64,000 nt of DNA from an uncultured Clostridia bacterium. Lineage in GTDB: Bacteria > Bacillota > Clostridia > Christensenellales > QALW01. The DNA lies in contig CAKRZX010000001.1 in NCBI GenBank assembly GCA_934434555.1, positions 124,001 to 188,000 on the forward strand, given 5' to 3'. The position numbers and the translations under genes are program-made. The notes under the pieces were generated by a model. It worked only from the letters and a program-made list of their open reading frames with translations, was not told the origin of the DNA and ran no database searches. Positions 1 through 7,837 of the stretch are shown here, in pieces. Numbering within the stretch: the first letter of the stretch is position 1; the number at the start of each line of letters is the position of its first letter.

Positions 1-608
1 TTGCGGCATACGTTGCGGTGATTATAACGGTTGTGTTCCTTATAATCAAGCACACAATCGGGCTCCGCGCCGACGCGGCTGACGAAATTGCAGGTCTTGA
101 CGTTTCCGAGCACGGCTTGCTTACCGCCTATGCGGGCTTTGCAATGCTTCCCGACACGGTTGAATACGAGGCTCCCGCAGTTTCGGGCGATACTCCCGTT
201 GCCGAGGCGATTCCCGTAAGAAAAATGCCCTCATTTGACGACGGCAGTGTTCCGAAGATGACGAAAGTAGAGATTATATGCAGGGAATCGAAATTTGAGG
301 CGCTTAAAAAAGCACTTATCGATATCGGCATAACGGGAATGACGATGTCACACGTTCTGGGCTGCGGAATTCAGAAAGGCAAACCCGAATATTACCGCGG
401 CGTTGAGATTGAGCCCACGCTTCTGCCGAAAGTTCAACTTGACGTTGTTGTAAGTAAAGTTCCCGTTTCAAGCGTAATAGAAACCGCCAAAAATGTACTT
501 TACACCGGGCATATAGGCGACGGAAAAATATTTGTTTACGATGTTGAAAACGTAGTAAAAGTGCGCACGGGCGAAGAGGGCTACGACGCACTGCAAGACG
601 TGGAATAA
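1..608 (+). CDS. Ammonium transporter (Amt) fused to P-II regulator, 3' part only
   Basis: The reading frame is open from the first complete codon (position 3), so the 5' part lies outside the window. The first ~30 residues are the last transmembrane helix and cytoplasmic tail of an Amt channel (hydrophobic run, then the GLRADAADEIAGLDVSEHG tail). A linker of ~50 residues follows, then a full-length P-II (GlnB/GlnK) domain from MTKVEIICRESKFEALKKAL to the end, with the B-loop TGHIGDGKIFVY. P-II proteins sense 2-oxoglutarate and ATP/ADP and plug Amt channels; here sensor and channel are one polypeptide. In the T-loop, YRGVEI has Ile where the uridylylated Tyr51 normally sits (YRGAEY), so classic uridylylation is unlikely. 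The asparagine synthetase gene follows, consistent with a nitrogen-assimilation locus. Confidence 0.93.
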   Translation, partial: AAYVAVIITVVFLIIKHTIGLRADAADEIAGLDVSEHGLLTAYAGFAMLPDTVEYEAPAVSGDTPVAEAIPVRKMPSFDDGSVPKMTKVEIICRESKFEALKKALIDIGITGMTMSHVLGCGIQKGKPEYYRGVEIEPTLLPKVQLDVVVSKVPVSSVIETAKNVLYTGHIGDGKIFVYDVENVVKVRTGEEGYDALQDVE

Positions 609-611
609 TAA

Positions 612-846
612 AGGCATTTGAGCAAAGAGAAGTAACGCAGAAACTCATAAAAAACAGAGAGTGCGGGCATGGTGAGAGCCGCACTGAAAAGATTTGCGCG
701 AATAACACTTTGCAAGCCGCAATCCGAAAGGCAGCAAGTAGGTGCGCCGCATACTCCTGCGTTAAAGAGAGAAAAGAGAACAAAGATAGGTGGCACAGCG
801 AGTTACGGCACTTGCCCTATCGGATGCTGAAATTTATCCGGAGGAA
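612..846 (+). promoter_or_regulatory. T-box riboswitch, specifier AAC (Asn), upstream of asnB
   Basis: Stem I can be folded: lower helix GCAAAG (622-627) with CTTTGC (708-713); specifier loop with AGTA (631-634) opposite GAA-T-AAC-A (700-707); upper helix CGCAGA (636-641) with TTTGCG (693-698); AGAGAG (656-661) and the distal hairpin GGTGAGAG with flanks TGCGG/CCGCA. The T-box sequence AGGTGGCACAGCG (788-800) follows, and GATAGG (785-790) pairs with CCTATC (816-821). The specifier AAC (704-706) is an Asn codon, matching the gene it precedes. No U-tract terminator lies before the start codon. Instead CCTATCGG (816-823) can pair with the Shine-Dalgarno segment CCGGAGG (838-844), suggesting translational control by uncharged tRNA-Asn. 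Confidence 0.88.
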
Positions 847-852
847 TTTATT

Positions 853-2430
853 ATGTGTTCGATTATGGGTTATTGCGACGGCTGTGCCTCTCTTGATTTA
901 TTCAAAAAAGGCTTTGAGCAAACTGTATCAAGAGGCCCCGACGACAGCAGAATCGTTGATACGGGAAAGGGATTTCTGGGTTTTCACCGCCTTGCCATTA
1001 TGGGGCTTACGCCTGAGGGTATGCAGCCTTTCGGTTTAGGCAAAAGTTTTGTTGTGTGCAACGGCGAAATTTACGGGTTTGAGAAAATAAAAAAGGAACT
1101 TGAAGAAAAATATACTTTTAAAAGCGGTTCCGACTGCGAAATTCTCCTGCCACTTTACAAAGAATACGGCACGGATATGTTCAGAATGCTTGACGCCGAA
1201 TTCGCGCTTATTATCTATGACGGCGAAACGAAAGAATATATTGCCGCACGTGACCCCATAGGAATCCGTCCCCTTTATTACGGTTTTGACAAAGACGGCG
1301 TTACAGTTTTTGCAAGCGAGCCGAAAAACTTAGTGGGACTTTGCGATAAAGTTATGCCGTTCCCGCCGGGACACTACTATAAAGGCGGAGAGTTTGTGTG
1401 CTACAACGATATTTCCCGTCCCGATACCGCCTGCTTTGACGATATTGACGAAATTTGCGCCGCAATACACGACAAACTTGTTGCGGGCGTAGACAAGCGG
1501 CTTGTTGCCGATGCAAAAGTAGGTTTTCTGCTTTCGGGCGGACTTGATTCCTCTCTTGTGTGCGCCATTGCCGCAAAAAAGAGCAAGAAGCCCATACGCA
1601 CCTTTGCAATAGGTATGGAGGGCGACGCAATAGACCTTAAATACGCAAAGGAAGTTGCGGAATACTTGGGCAGCGACCATACGGAAGTTATAATGACAAA
1701 GGAACAGGTGCTTTCTTCGTTAAGAGAAGTTATCCGCATTCTGGGCACATTTGATATTACCACAATCCGCGCAAGTATGGGTATGTATCTTCTGTGCAAG
1801 TGGATTCACGAAAACACTGATATCAGGGTACTGCTTACGGGCGAGATTTCCGACGAACTTTTCGGGTATAAATATACCGACTTCGCACCCTCCGCGGAGG
1901 AATTTCAAAAGGAATCGGAAAAGAGGATAAGGGAACTGCATATGTACGATGTTCTCCGCGCCGACAGATGCATTTCCGCGAACTCCCTTGAAGCCCGCGT
2001 TCCCTTCGGCGATCTGGATTTTGTAAAATACGTGCTTGCCATAGACCCGGAAAAGAAACTTAACAAGTATAACAAGGGTAAATATCTCCTGCGCCGCGCG
2101 TTTGAGGGCGACTATCTGCCCCACGATATTCTTTACCGCGAAAAAGCGGCTTTCTCCGACGCGGTAGGTCACTCGATGGTGGATTATCTTAAAGAATATG
2201 CCGAAAACTTTTACACGGATGATGAGTTTAAGGAAAATTGCAAAAAATATACTCACGCCGCGCCGTTTACAAAGGAATCGCTTTTGTACCGCGAGATTTT
2301 TGAAGAATATTATCCCGGAATGAGCGAAATGATTGTTGATTTCTGGATGCCCAACAAATCGTGGGAGGGCTGTAACGTTAATGACCCTTCCGCCCGCGTG
2401 CTTTCCAACTACGGTGCAAGCGGAAAATAG
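853..2430 (+). CDS. asnB: Asparagine synthetase B, glutamine-hydrolysing
   Basis: A 525-residue cytoplasmic enzyme making asparagine from aspartate, glutamine and ATP. The ATG at 853 was chosen because GGAGG (840-844) lies 8 nt upstream and because the product then starts Met-Cys-Ser: Cys2, exposed after Met removal, is the Ntn-hydrolase nucleophile. The N-terminal ~190 residues are the class II glutamine amidotransferase domain (GPDDSR, CNGEIY, SDCEIL motifs); the rest is the ATP-pyrophosphatase domain with the PP-loop SGGLDSS near residues 228-234 and the GEISDELFGY segment. Length is typical of AsnB. It sits behind an Asn-specific T-box, so expression should rise when tRNA-Asn is uncharged. 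Confidence 0.96.
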   Translation: MCSIMGYCDGCASLDLFKKGFEQTVSRGPDDSRIVDTGKGFLGFHRLAIMGLTPEGMQPFGLGKSFVVCNGEIYGFEKIKKELEEKYTFKSGSDCEILLPLYKEYGTDMFRMLDAEFALIIYDGETKEYIAARDPIGIRPLYYGFDKDGVTVFASEPKNLVGLCDKVMPFPPGHYYKGGEFVCYNDISRPDTACFDDIDEICAAIHDKLVAGVDKRLVADAKVGFLLSGGLDSSLVCAIAAKKSKKPIRTFAIGMEGDAIDLKYAKEVAEYLGSDHTEVIMTKEQVLSSLREVIRILGTFDITTIRASMGMYLLCKWIHENTDIRVLLTGEISDELFGYKYTDFAPSAEEFQKESEKRIRELHMYDVLRADRCISANSLEARVPFGDLDFVKYVLAIDPEKKLNKYNKGKYLLRRAFEGDYLPHDILYREKAAFSDAVGHSMVDYLKEYAENFYTDDEFKENCKKYTHAAPFTKESLLYREIFEEYYPGMSEMIVDFWMPNKSWEGCNVNDPSARVLSNYGASGK

Positions 2431-2434
2431 TGTA

Positions 2435-2463
2435 TTGACTTTTTGCCGCCTTTACTGTATAAT
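2435..2463 (+). promoter_or_regulatory. SigA-type promoter for DUF4349 lipoprotein
   Basis: TTGACT (2435-2440), 17-nt spacer, perfect TATAAT (2458-2463). It starts 4 nt after the asnB stop codon and lies ~34 nt before the lipoprotein ATG at 2497. Confidence 0.85.
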
Positions 2464-2496
2464 CAAATTGAGACAACAGGAAAGGCGGTATTTTTT

Positions 2497-3345
2497 ATGA
2501 AAAAGAAACTGTTTGCCATATTCTCCGTATTTGCGATTGTTGCCTTGCTTTTTGCAGGGTGCGGCAGTACATATGATAAATCCGGCAGTATGCCAAGCGC
2601 CCCCGATATTGCGGTCGGTACCGACAAAACGGGAAATATAGAAGTTTCAGAGTCCTCGGCGAACAACAGAAAAATTATAGAAACCGTATCTTACTATTCA
2701 CAAACAAAAGATTTTGACTCCTTTGTTTCTTCTTTGCAGAAAAAAATTCTTTCTGCGGGCGGATATATAGAATCTTCCACCCTTTACGGCAAAGAGTATA
2801 ACTCTTCCGACAGCCGCCGCGCGATTATCAAGGCAAGAATTCCGCAAAAGGAAAGTGCGGACTTCTCTTCCTATATTGAAAACAACTCCAACGTTACGCG
2901 CAAAGAAATATCCACCGACGACATCACCCTTAAATACGTAGATGTTCAAAGCCGTATTTCTGCCCTTGAAAGCGAAAAAACTTCCCTTGAATCCATGCTT
3001 GATAAAGCGGACAGCATTGATTCTCTGCTGAAAATCAAAAGCCAGCTTACCGACGTAATATATCAGCTTGACTCATACAAATCACAGTTAAGAACCTATG
3101 ACAATCTTGTTGATTATACTACCGTAAATATCACCGTAAGCGAGGTACGCAGATTCTCCGACACCGAAAACACGGGCGTATGGCAGCAGATAGGCGAAAA
3201 TCTTTCCGAGAACTTCGCTTCCGTAGGAACTTTCATTGTAAACGCATTTATCTTTATTGTAAGCGCACTTCCCTACATTTTGCTTGTTTCGGTTCCGGGA
3301 ATAATAGTGATTATAATAATATTTGCCCGTAAAAAGAAAAAATAA
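2497..3345 (+). CDS. DUF4349 lipoprotein
   Basis: A 282-residue lipoprotein. The ATG at 2497 follows an AAAGGCGG ribosome binding site and starts directly with the signal peptide MKKKLFAIFSVF, ending in a lipobox LFAGC with Cys22 as the lipidation site. The middle matches the layout of DUF4349 proteins: a conserved beta segment (ETVSYYSQTKDFDSFV), the invariant-looking LKYVDVQSRISALE stretch and a coiled coil (about residues 155-210). A single transmembrane helix and a Lys/Arg-rich tail end the protein, so both ends are membrane-attached on the outer face. The molecular role of the family is not established; some members are discussed as envelope or efflux-associated. The family call rests on motif memory. 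Confidence 0.82.
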   Translation: MKKKLFAIFSVFAIVALLFAGCGSTYDKSGSMPSAPDIAVGTDKTGNIEVSESSANNRKIIETVSYYSQTKDFDSFVSSLQKKILSAGGYIESSTLYGKEYNSSDSRRAIIKARIPQKESADFSSYIENNSNVTRKEISTDDITLKYVDVQSRISALESEKTSLESMLDKADSIDSLLKIKSQLTDVIYQLDSYKSQLRTYDNLVDYTTVNITVSEVRRFSDTENTGVWQQIGENLSENFASVGTFIVNAFIFIVSALPYILLVSVPGIIVIIIIFARKKKK

Positions 3346-3710
3346 AAACAGTTTTTTCAGACATGTAGCGGTTTGTCCTAAAAAGCACTTTGTATTTATA
3401 GTGCAAAAAGAAAATCTTTACATGCGCAAAGAACCCGAAAGAAATAAAGGAATAAAAGAGAAAGCGGGAGCAAAATGCTCCCGCTTTTCAGGTAATGTAA
3501 AAAAGTGAGAACTATCTTATGATACGGGATATTCTTACGTGAGAACAAATTATGTTGACAAAAGTGACTATCCGTCGCACAATGAGTTTCGGACGGTTAA
3601 TTTTGCCAAGTAATATGTATTTTATAGTATTACAAATGTAAACTGTTTCTCAATTCAAAAAATCGTTTTCGGTAAGCAAGTAAGTCCCCTGCCACCTGTC
3701 AAAACTATAG
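3346..3710. other. Intergenic stretch with one terminator
   Basis: Between the convergent DUF4349 gene and the restriction endonuclease gene. Apart from the hairpin terminator at 3461-3488, I see no gene, RNA or repeat. The part after 3500 is clearly richer in A/T, like the adjoining restriction-modification genes, and may be the edge of the inserted segment. Confidence 0.6.
3461..3488 (+). terminator. Rho-independent terminator
   Basis: AAAGCGGGAGC, a 5-nt loop, GCTCCCGCTTTT. A strong GC-rich stem followed by a T run, placed ~115 nt after the lipoprotein stop codon. Confidence 0.8.
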
Positions 3711-4442
3711 CTACTTTTTTATTTTACCCATTATTATATGATAAGTTCTTTGCATAAAATCTTCATAGTCATTATAAATCACTCCATTACCAAAGGTGTC
3801 TTTGGTTTGCTCAAAATATTCCATAATATCATTATCATTCATGATACTTTTATACCATTCGGCGTATTCACTTTCATCTGCAAATTTATTTCCATCTCTT
3901 TTATCTTTTAATTTTACAACAACAAAGAGTGTTTTTTCCGGAGTATGAAAGAATATATCCGGATTATCTTTTGAAAGCGCCAGGTATTTTCCCATATTGT
4001 GTTCTGAAATAATATCGTATTTTTTGAACTTTCCGTTCCTTTCAAAATACGGAACCTTGTCAAATATAATAAAAATCTGAAAATATGGAACGGAATTTGT
4101 CCGCAAATTTGCTGTCTCTCCAAGCATTCCTTCAAAATAATTATTGCTGTTCTGTGCATAATTGCGCATAACAAATTTTACCGCATATGCCGCAACGGGC
4201 TTACCGTTCCTTAACACTGTAATATCCGTTTTTTTATCATAATATCTTCCCTTAACCGAGTATTCGGTATTATTGCCGTAGCCTTGTGATATGACTTCAA
4301 ATTCTTCGCCAAAACGCTCTTTGATATCTTTTGCAATGCCGCCGTGCAAAGGTTTCAGTTTTCCCGTGCTTCTTGACGTCCCCTTATTCAGATACATATT
4401 GAAAGAATTCTTTATTATCTGCAAAAACTCATTATTATCCAT
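3711..4442 (-). CDS. Probable type II restriction endonuclease
   Basis: A 243-residue soluble protein starting 11 nt after the stop codon of the adenine methyltransferase on the same strand; this tight pairing is the main argument that it is the partner nuclease. I do not recognise a named restriction-enzyme family. A possible PD-(D/E)XK-like core is visible: Asp73 in KKTDITVLRNG, then AYAVKF with Lys89, although the acidic residue before the Lys is replaced by Ala. The C-terminal half has aromatic-rich alpha/beta character. Its codons are A/T-rich relative to the flanking housekeeping genes, a sign of horizontal acquisition shared with the methyltransferase. It could also be a non-nuclease accessory protein. 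Confidence 0.6.
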   Translation of the reverse strand: MDNNEFLQIIKNSFNMYLNKGTSRSTGKLKPLHGGIAKDIKERFGEEFEVISQGYGNNTEYSVKGRYYDKKTDITVLRNGKPVAAYAVKFVMRNYAQNSNNYFEGMLGETANLRTNSVPYFQIFIIFDKVPYFERNGKFKKYDIISEHNMGKYLALSKDNPDIFFHTPEKTLFVVVKLKDKRDGNKFADESEYAEWYKSIMNDNDIMEYFEQTKDTFGNGVIYNDYEDFMQRTYHIIMGKIKK

Positions 4443-4453
4443 TTAAGCGCTCC

Positions 4454-5872
4454 TCACTGTTTTGCGATTTTATAATCAAGGTACGTTTTAACATCTTTTG
4501 ACGAAAACGTATAGTACCCGCCGCTTTTATATTTGCCAAGCAACGAAACATACTCCTGAAAATCTGTATCTTCCAACGCTTTTTTTGCCGCTTTCAGTAT
4601 ATCAGGCTCTGCAACCAGATACAAACCACCGTAAACGCCGGTTCCCGACGGAGCATCAACAAGTTTCAAGTCATCGGTTGTTCTTATCATTGCATTCATT
4701 GCAACTTTATTCTTGTAAGTGTCACCTATCGCCTGACTTCTTCCGTATGCATACCAACATTGCTGTGCTGCCTTATCATTATTTCTTTTTGCCAATCTTG
4801 ATTTGTTTTTAAGCAACTGCCCGTATACTTTACCGTCCTGTTTCAATTGATCTTCCGAAAAAGCATTTCCGTTTTTATCATATGGATAAATCATATTCCT
4901 TGTCTCGCCCCTTGAAGCCTTTATTACGGGGATAGTAAATTTTGACTGATAATCGGTAATGTACACTTCATCACACAGCGTAGCGTATCCGTTTTTCACC
5001 GCAACGGAACAATCTTTTTCTTGGGTAAATATCATTTTAAGTGTTTGAAGTTTTGTTTTTTCCGAAAAAAAGAACTTGCCGTCAATAAAATAATCCGATA
5101 CCAAAAGCGTATCTACAAACTGCGGAATATGACTGTCATTATCGAACTCATAGTATTCCGTGCAATATTTTTTTTTCTTATCAAGCACGACTATTGCACT
5201 ATATGTAGTGGCATCAAACGCGCGAAAGTGCTTCATATCAATTACTTTATCAAGAAGATTCTCCCTGACAAAAACATTTCGCATATATTCTCCCGCAACG
5301 CTTGTAAAAAAGGAACTTGGCGTTATGTATCCTAAAACACCGCGTGAATTCAGCATTTTAATCCCTATTTCATAAAAGACTATATATAAGTCCGTCATTC
5401 CGCTTTTTGCAAATGAAAAACTCTTCGCCTCATCAAACGAACCTTCAAGATTATGTACTCTTACATATGGCGGATTTCCCAAAACAAAGTCCATTCTGCC
5501 ATCAAATTCGTTATATGAAAGCGCATCTGTGTTTTTAATATCCCACAAAACGCCCTTTATACCGTATTTCAAGGCAACTGTATTGAGATTTTCAATACAC
5601 TTATCGCATTCCGCTTCATCAACATCTATGCCATGGATATAGTTTTCAAGTTCTTTCTTTAAAGCATCCGGATTTCTTCCGTCTTTTATTGCTTGAATAC
5701 AGTATCTGTCAACGATTTCGCAAAGAAATGCACCGTCACCGCAACTGTTATCTATAACGTTTTTTCTCACGATATTCACACCGTAATATCCTGACATATC
5801 AAGCACATTCCTGACTATGAAATCAGGTGTATAGACGCGCCCGCTTTTTTTGCATTTCTCTCGTTCTGTCAT
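4454..5872 (-). CDS. Adenine-N6 DNA methyltransferase, TaqI/Eco57I-like
   Basis: A 472-residue class I methyltransferase that should methylate adenine in a specific DNA site using S-adenosylmethionine. Visible motifs in family order: motif X GRVYTPDFIV (residues 11-20), the SAM-binding motif I IDNSCGDGAFL (40-50), and the catalytic motif IV GNPPYVRV (132-139). The long C-terminal part (from ~residue 240) would be the target recognition domain; it contains GYATLCDEVY and KASRGETRNMIYPY segments typical of the Eco57I/TaqI group. It starts 6 nt after the upstream metallophosphoesterase stop codon and is followed 11 nt later by the putative nuclease, so the pair is transcribed at the end of the phosphatase operon. 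Low G+C marks it as acquired. Confidence 0.9.
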   Translation of the reverse strand: MTEREKCKKSGRVYTPDFIVRNVLDMSGYYGVNIVRKNVIDNSCGDGAFLCEIVDRYCIQAIKDGRNPDALKKELENYIHGIDVDEAECDKCIENLNTVALKYGIKGVLWDIKNTDALSYNEFDGRMDFVLGNPPYVRVHNLEGSFDEAKSFSFAKSGMTDLYIVFYEIGIKMLNSRGVLGYITPSSFFTSVAGEYMRNVFVRENLLDKVIDMKHFRAFDATTYSAIVVLDKKKKYCTEYYEFDNDSHIPQFVDTLLVSDYFIDGKFFFSEKTKLQTLKMIFTQEKDCSVAVKNGYATLCDEVYITDYQSKFTIPVIKASRGETRNMIYPYDKNGNAFSEDQLKQDGKVYGQLLKNKSRLAKRNNDKAAQQCWYAYGRSQAIGDTYKNKVAMNAMIRTTDDLKLVDAPSGTGVYGGLYLVAEPDILKAAKKALEDTDFQEYVSLLGKYKSGGYYTFSSKDVKTYLDYKIAKQ

Positions 5873-5878
5873 TATTCT

Positions 5879-6937
5879 TTATAATTCCGTTTCATCAAAT
5901 ACATTGTGTTCGGCATCGGTAAACTTAACAAAAACTCTGCCGTTTTTTATGGTAAGTGCGGCGCCCTCAACCGTTTTATAATCCGTCCGTGAGCCGACTA
6001 TCACGGGAAAACTGTGCTTCTGCACGCCACCGTTCGGCTCAATGATATATATTTTGTGTTCGTGCCCCGAAAGCATAAACTTAACGCCCATACGGTCAAG
6101 TTCGCGGCTCCAAACAGTGTAAATGTCCCGTTCGATATCAAACTGTCCGCCCGCTTCGCCCACAATTGACATCGGACAGATGTGCGATACGGCAAAAATA
6201 ATTTTCCCTTCCGGTTCTGCCGCCTTCAAAAACTCCGTTTCCCTTCTGCGCATCGGTTCAAACACATTCGTGCCTCCGTATTCGTTGCTTGAATCCGCCT
6301 TATCTTCTCCGCAATCCATTACAATGCCGCCCAGTACCCCCACAGAGAATTCAAAATACGTCTTTTTGCCGTCAGAGGGCAGAAAATCGGTGTATTTTTC
6401 GGCAAGTCTGCCGCGGGCATCGTGATTTCCGCGGGCGAACAGCGTGGGAATTTCGCCCTTTGTAACTTCGCCCGAAAACGCGCACACGTTAAAATAATCT
6501 TCCTCGTTCTCGACCTCGCCGATATCGCCGTTAAGGATAAAAAGATCCAGGTCATCGCCGAAATACGTGCTTGTTTTTACCGCCTCGGCAAAATTGCGAT
6601 GAACGTCGGCAATATGGTAAATATTTATGTCGTCCGTCTTTTCAAGAGGTTTGAACGCAAAAGTTTGGCTCTGCTCTTCCTCAAATTCGGAAAAGTACGC
6701 ACGTCTGCTGACCGTTTTTCTGAAAAACACCGTATATTTGCACGCTTTGTCAAGAATCGTTTGCGGCAGGTTTATTTTTACATAATTCTTTTCCGATGAA
6801 AGAACGCCGGAGTTTTCCTCATAAAAGATATTCCCGCCTATCTTTATACCGATAATCCCGTTAAAAACGGTATGTACAAGAATTTGATATTCATTTTTTA
6901 CAACTGCAACCGTTGGCAGGCATTTGAGAAAGCTCAT
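5879..6937 (-). CDS. Calcineurin-like metallophosphoesterase
   Basis: A 352-residue enzyme with all five metallophosphoesterase motifs: IADVH (DxH), LNGDIGE (GD), ARGNHDARG (GNHD), SHICP (H) and SGHEH (GHxH), expected to hold two metal ions. The first ~100 residues form a beta-rich domain like the fibronectin-like N-terminus of purple acid phosphatases. No signal peptide is visible, so a cytoplasmic role is likely. The substrate cannot be deduced. Its start codon directly abuts the stop codon of the upstream NagD-like phosphatase (6937/6938), indicating translational coupling; the methyltransferase gene begins 6 nt downstream. The two phosphatases may act on related phosphorylated metabolites (inference). 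Confidence 0.87.
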   Translation of the reverse strand: MSFLKCLPTVAVVKNEYQILVHTVFNGIIGIKIGGNIFYEENSGVLSSEKNYVKINLPQTILDKACKYTVFFRKTVSRRAYFSEFEEEQSQTFAFKPLEKTDDINIYHIADVHRNFAEAVKTSTYFGDDLDLFILNGDIGEVENEEDYFNVCAFSGEVTKGEIPTLFARGNHDARGRLAEKYTDFLPSDGKKTYFEFSVGVLGGIVMDCGEDKADSSNEYGGTNVFEPMRRRETEFLKAAEPEGKIIFAVSHICPMSIVGEAGGQFDIERDIYTVWSRELDRMGVKFMLSGHEHKIYIIEPNGGVQKHSFPVIVGSRTDYKTVEGAALTIKNGRVFVKFTDAEHNVFDETEL

Positions 6938-7747
6938 TTATTTTTCCTCCAAAACTGCGGGATTTCCCGCAACGATATCACCTACACCGTTATATATGTA
7001 CGTGGGGCGGTAAGGGAATTTTTGCATAATGCGCGTGTCCGTTACTCCCGAAAGCACAAGCACGGTTTCGATTTCCGATTCCACGCCCGCGATGATATCC
7101 GTGTCCATTCTGTCGCCCACAATGAGAGTGTCCTCTGTTGAAGCGCCCAAAAGCTTTATTCCCGTGCGCATCATTAAAGGGTTGGGTTTGCCCAAATAGT
7201 ACGCCACCGCACCCGTTGCAAGCTCGATAGGTGCAACAAGTGCCTTACAGGCGGGAATTATGCCCTGTTCCGACGGACCCGTCATATCGGGGTTTGTTCC
7301 GATAAGTTTTGCGCCGTTATTTATAAGGCGCACCGCGCGGAGAATACTTTCGTAATTATAATTTCTCGTTTCGCCCACAACAACATAGTCGGGGTTCACG
7401 TCATTCATTGAAATTCCCTTTTCGTACAGCGCGTTTATAAGTCCCGGTTCGCCGACAACGTATGCCGAACAGTTGGGTTTCTGATGTGCAAGGAATTCCG
7501 CCGTTGCAAGCGCACTTGTATAAAAGTGCTCTTCCCCCACTTCAAGCCCCATACGGGCAAGTTTCTGCTGTAATTCTTTGGGCGAGCGTTCGGAACTGTT
7601 TGTTAAAAACAGAAAGTTCTTATTTTCGTTTTTAAGCCATTCCACAAACTCGCGCACACCGGGCAGAATTCTGTTGCCGTGGTATATTACGCCGTCCATA
7701 TCACAAATAAAGCCTTTTTTCTTCGTTAAATCAACAACTTTTTCCAT
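6938..7747 (-). CDS. HAD-IIA family phosphatase, NagD-like
   Basis: A 269-residue haloacid-dehalogenase phosphatase. Motif I is CDMDGVIYHG with the nucleophilic Asp, motif II FLTNSS, a long C2-type cap in the middle, and motifs III/IV around KPNPLMMRTG and VGDRMDTDI. This order and length fit the NagD/AraL group (p-nitrophenyl phosphatase-like), which dephosphorylates nucleotides or sugar phosphates; the natural substrate is unknown. The ATG at 7747 is preferred to the GTG two codons upstream because GAGG then lies 5 nt before it. It is the first gene of an operon with the metallophosphoesterase and the restriction-modification pair, behind a clear promoter at 7788-7816. Confidence 0.9.
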   Translation of the reverse strand: MEKVVDLTKKKGFICDMDGVIYHGNRILPGVREFVEWLKNENKNFLFLTNSSERSPKELQQKLARMGLEVGEEHFYTSALATAEFLAHQKPNCSAYVVGEPGLINALYEKGISMNDVNPDYVVVGETRNYNYESILRAVRLINNGAKLIGTNPDMTGPSEQGIIPACKALVAPIELATGAVAYYLGKPNPLMMRTGIKLLGASTEDTLIVGDRMDTDIIAGVESEIETVLVLSGVTDTRIMQKFPYRPTYIYNGVGDIVAGNPAVLEEK

Positions 7748-7787
7748 AAGCACCTCAAATAAAAAATACCAAAATCAATGTACGTTT

Positions 7788-7816
7788 ATTATACACTAAC
7801 TTCGGTATTTTGTAAA
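7788..7816 (-). promoter_or_regulatory. SigA-type promoter of the NagD/metallophosphoesterase/R-M operon
   Basis: On the minus strand TTTACA (7811-7816), 17-nt spacer, TATAAT (7788-7793), about 40 nt upstream of the ATG at 7747. Confidence 0.75.
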
Positions 7817-7837
7817 AACTATTTGCTTGTTTGCGTG

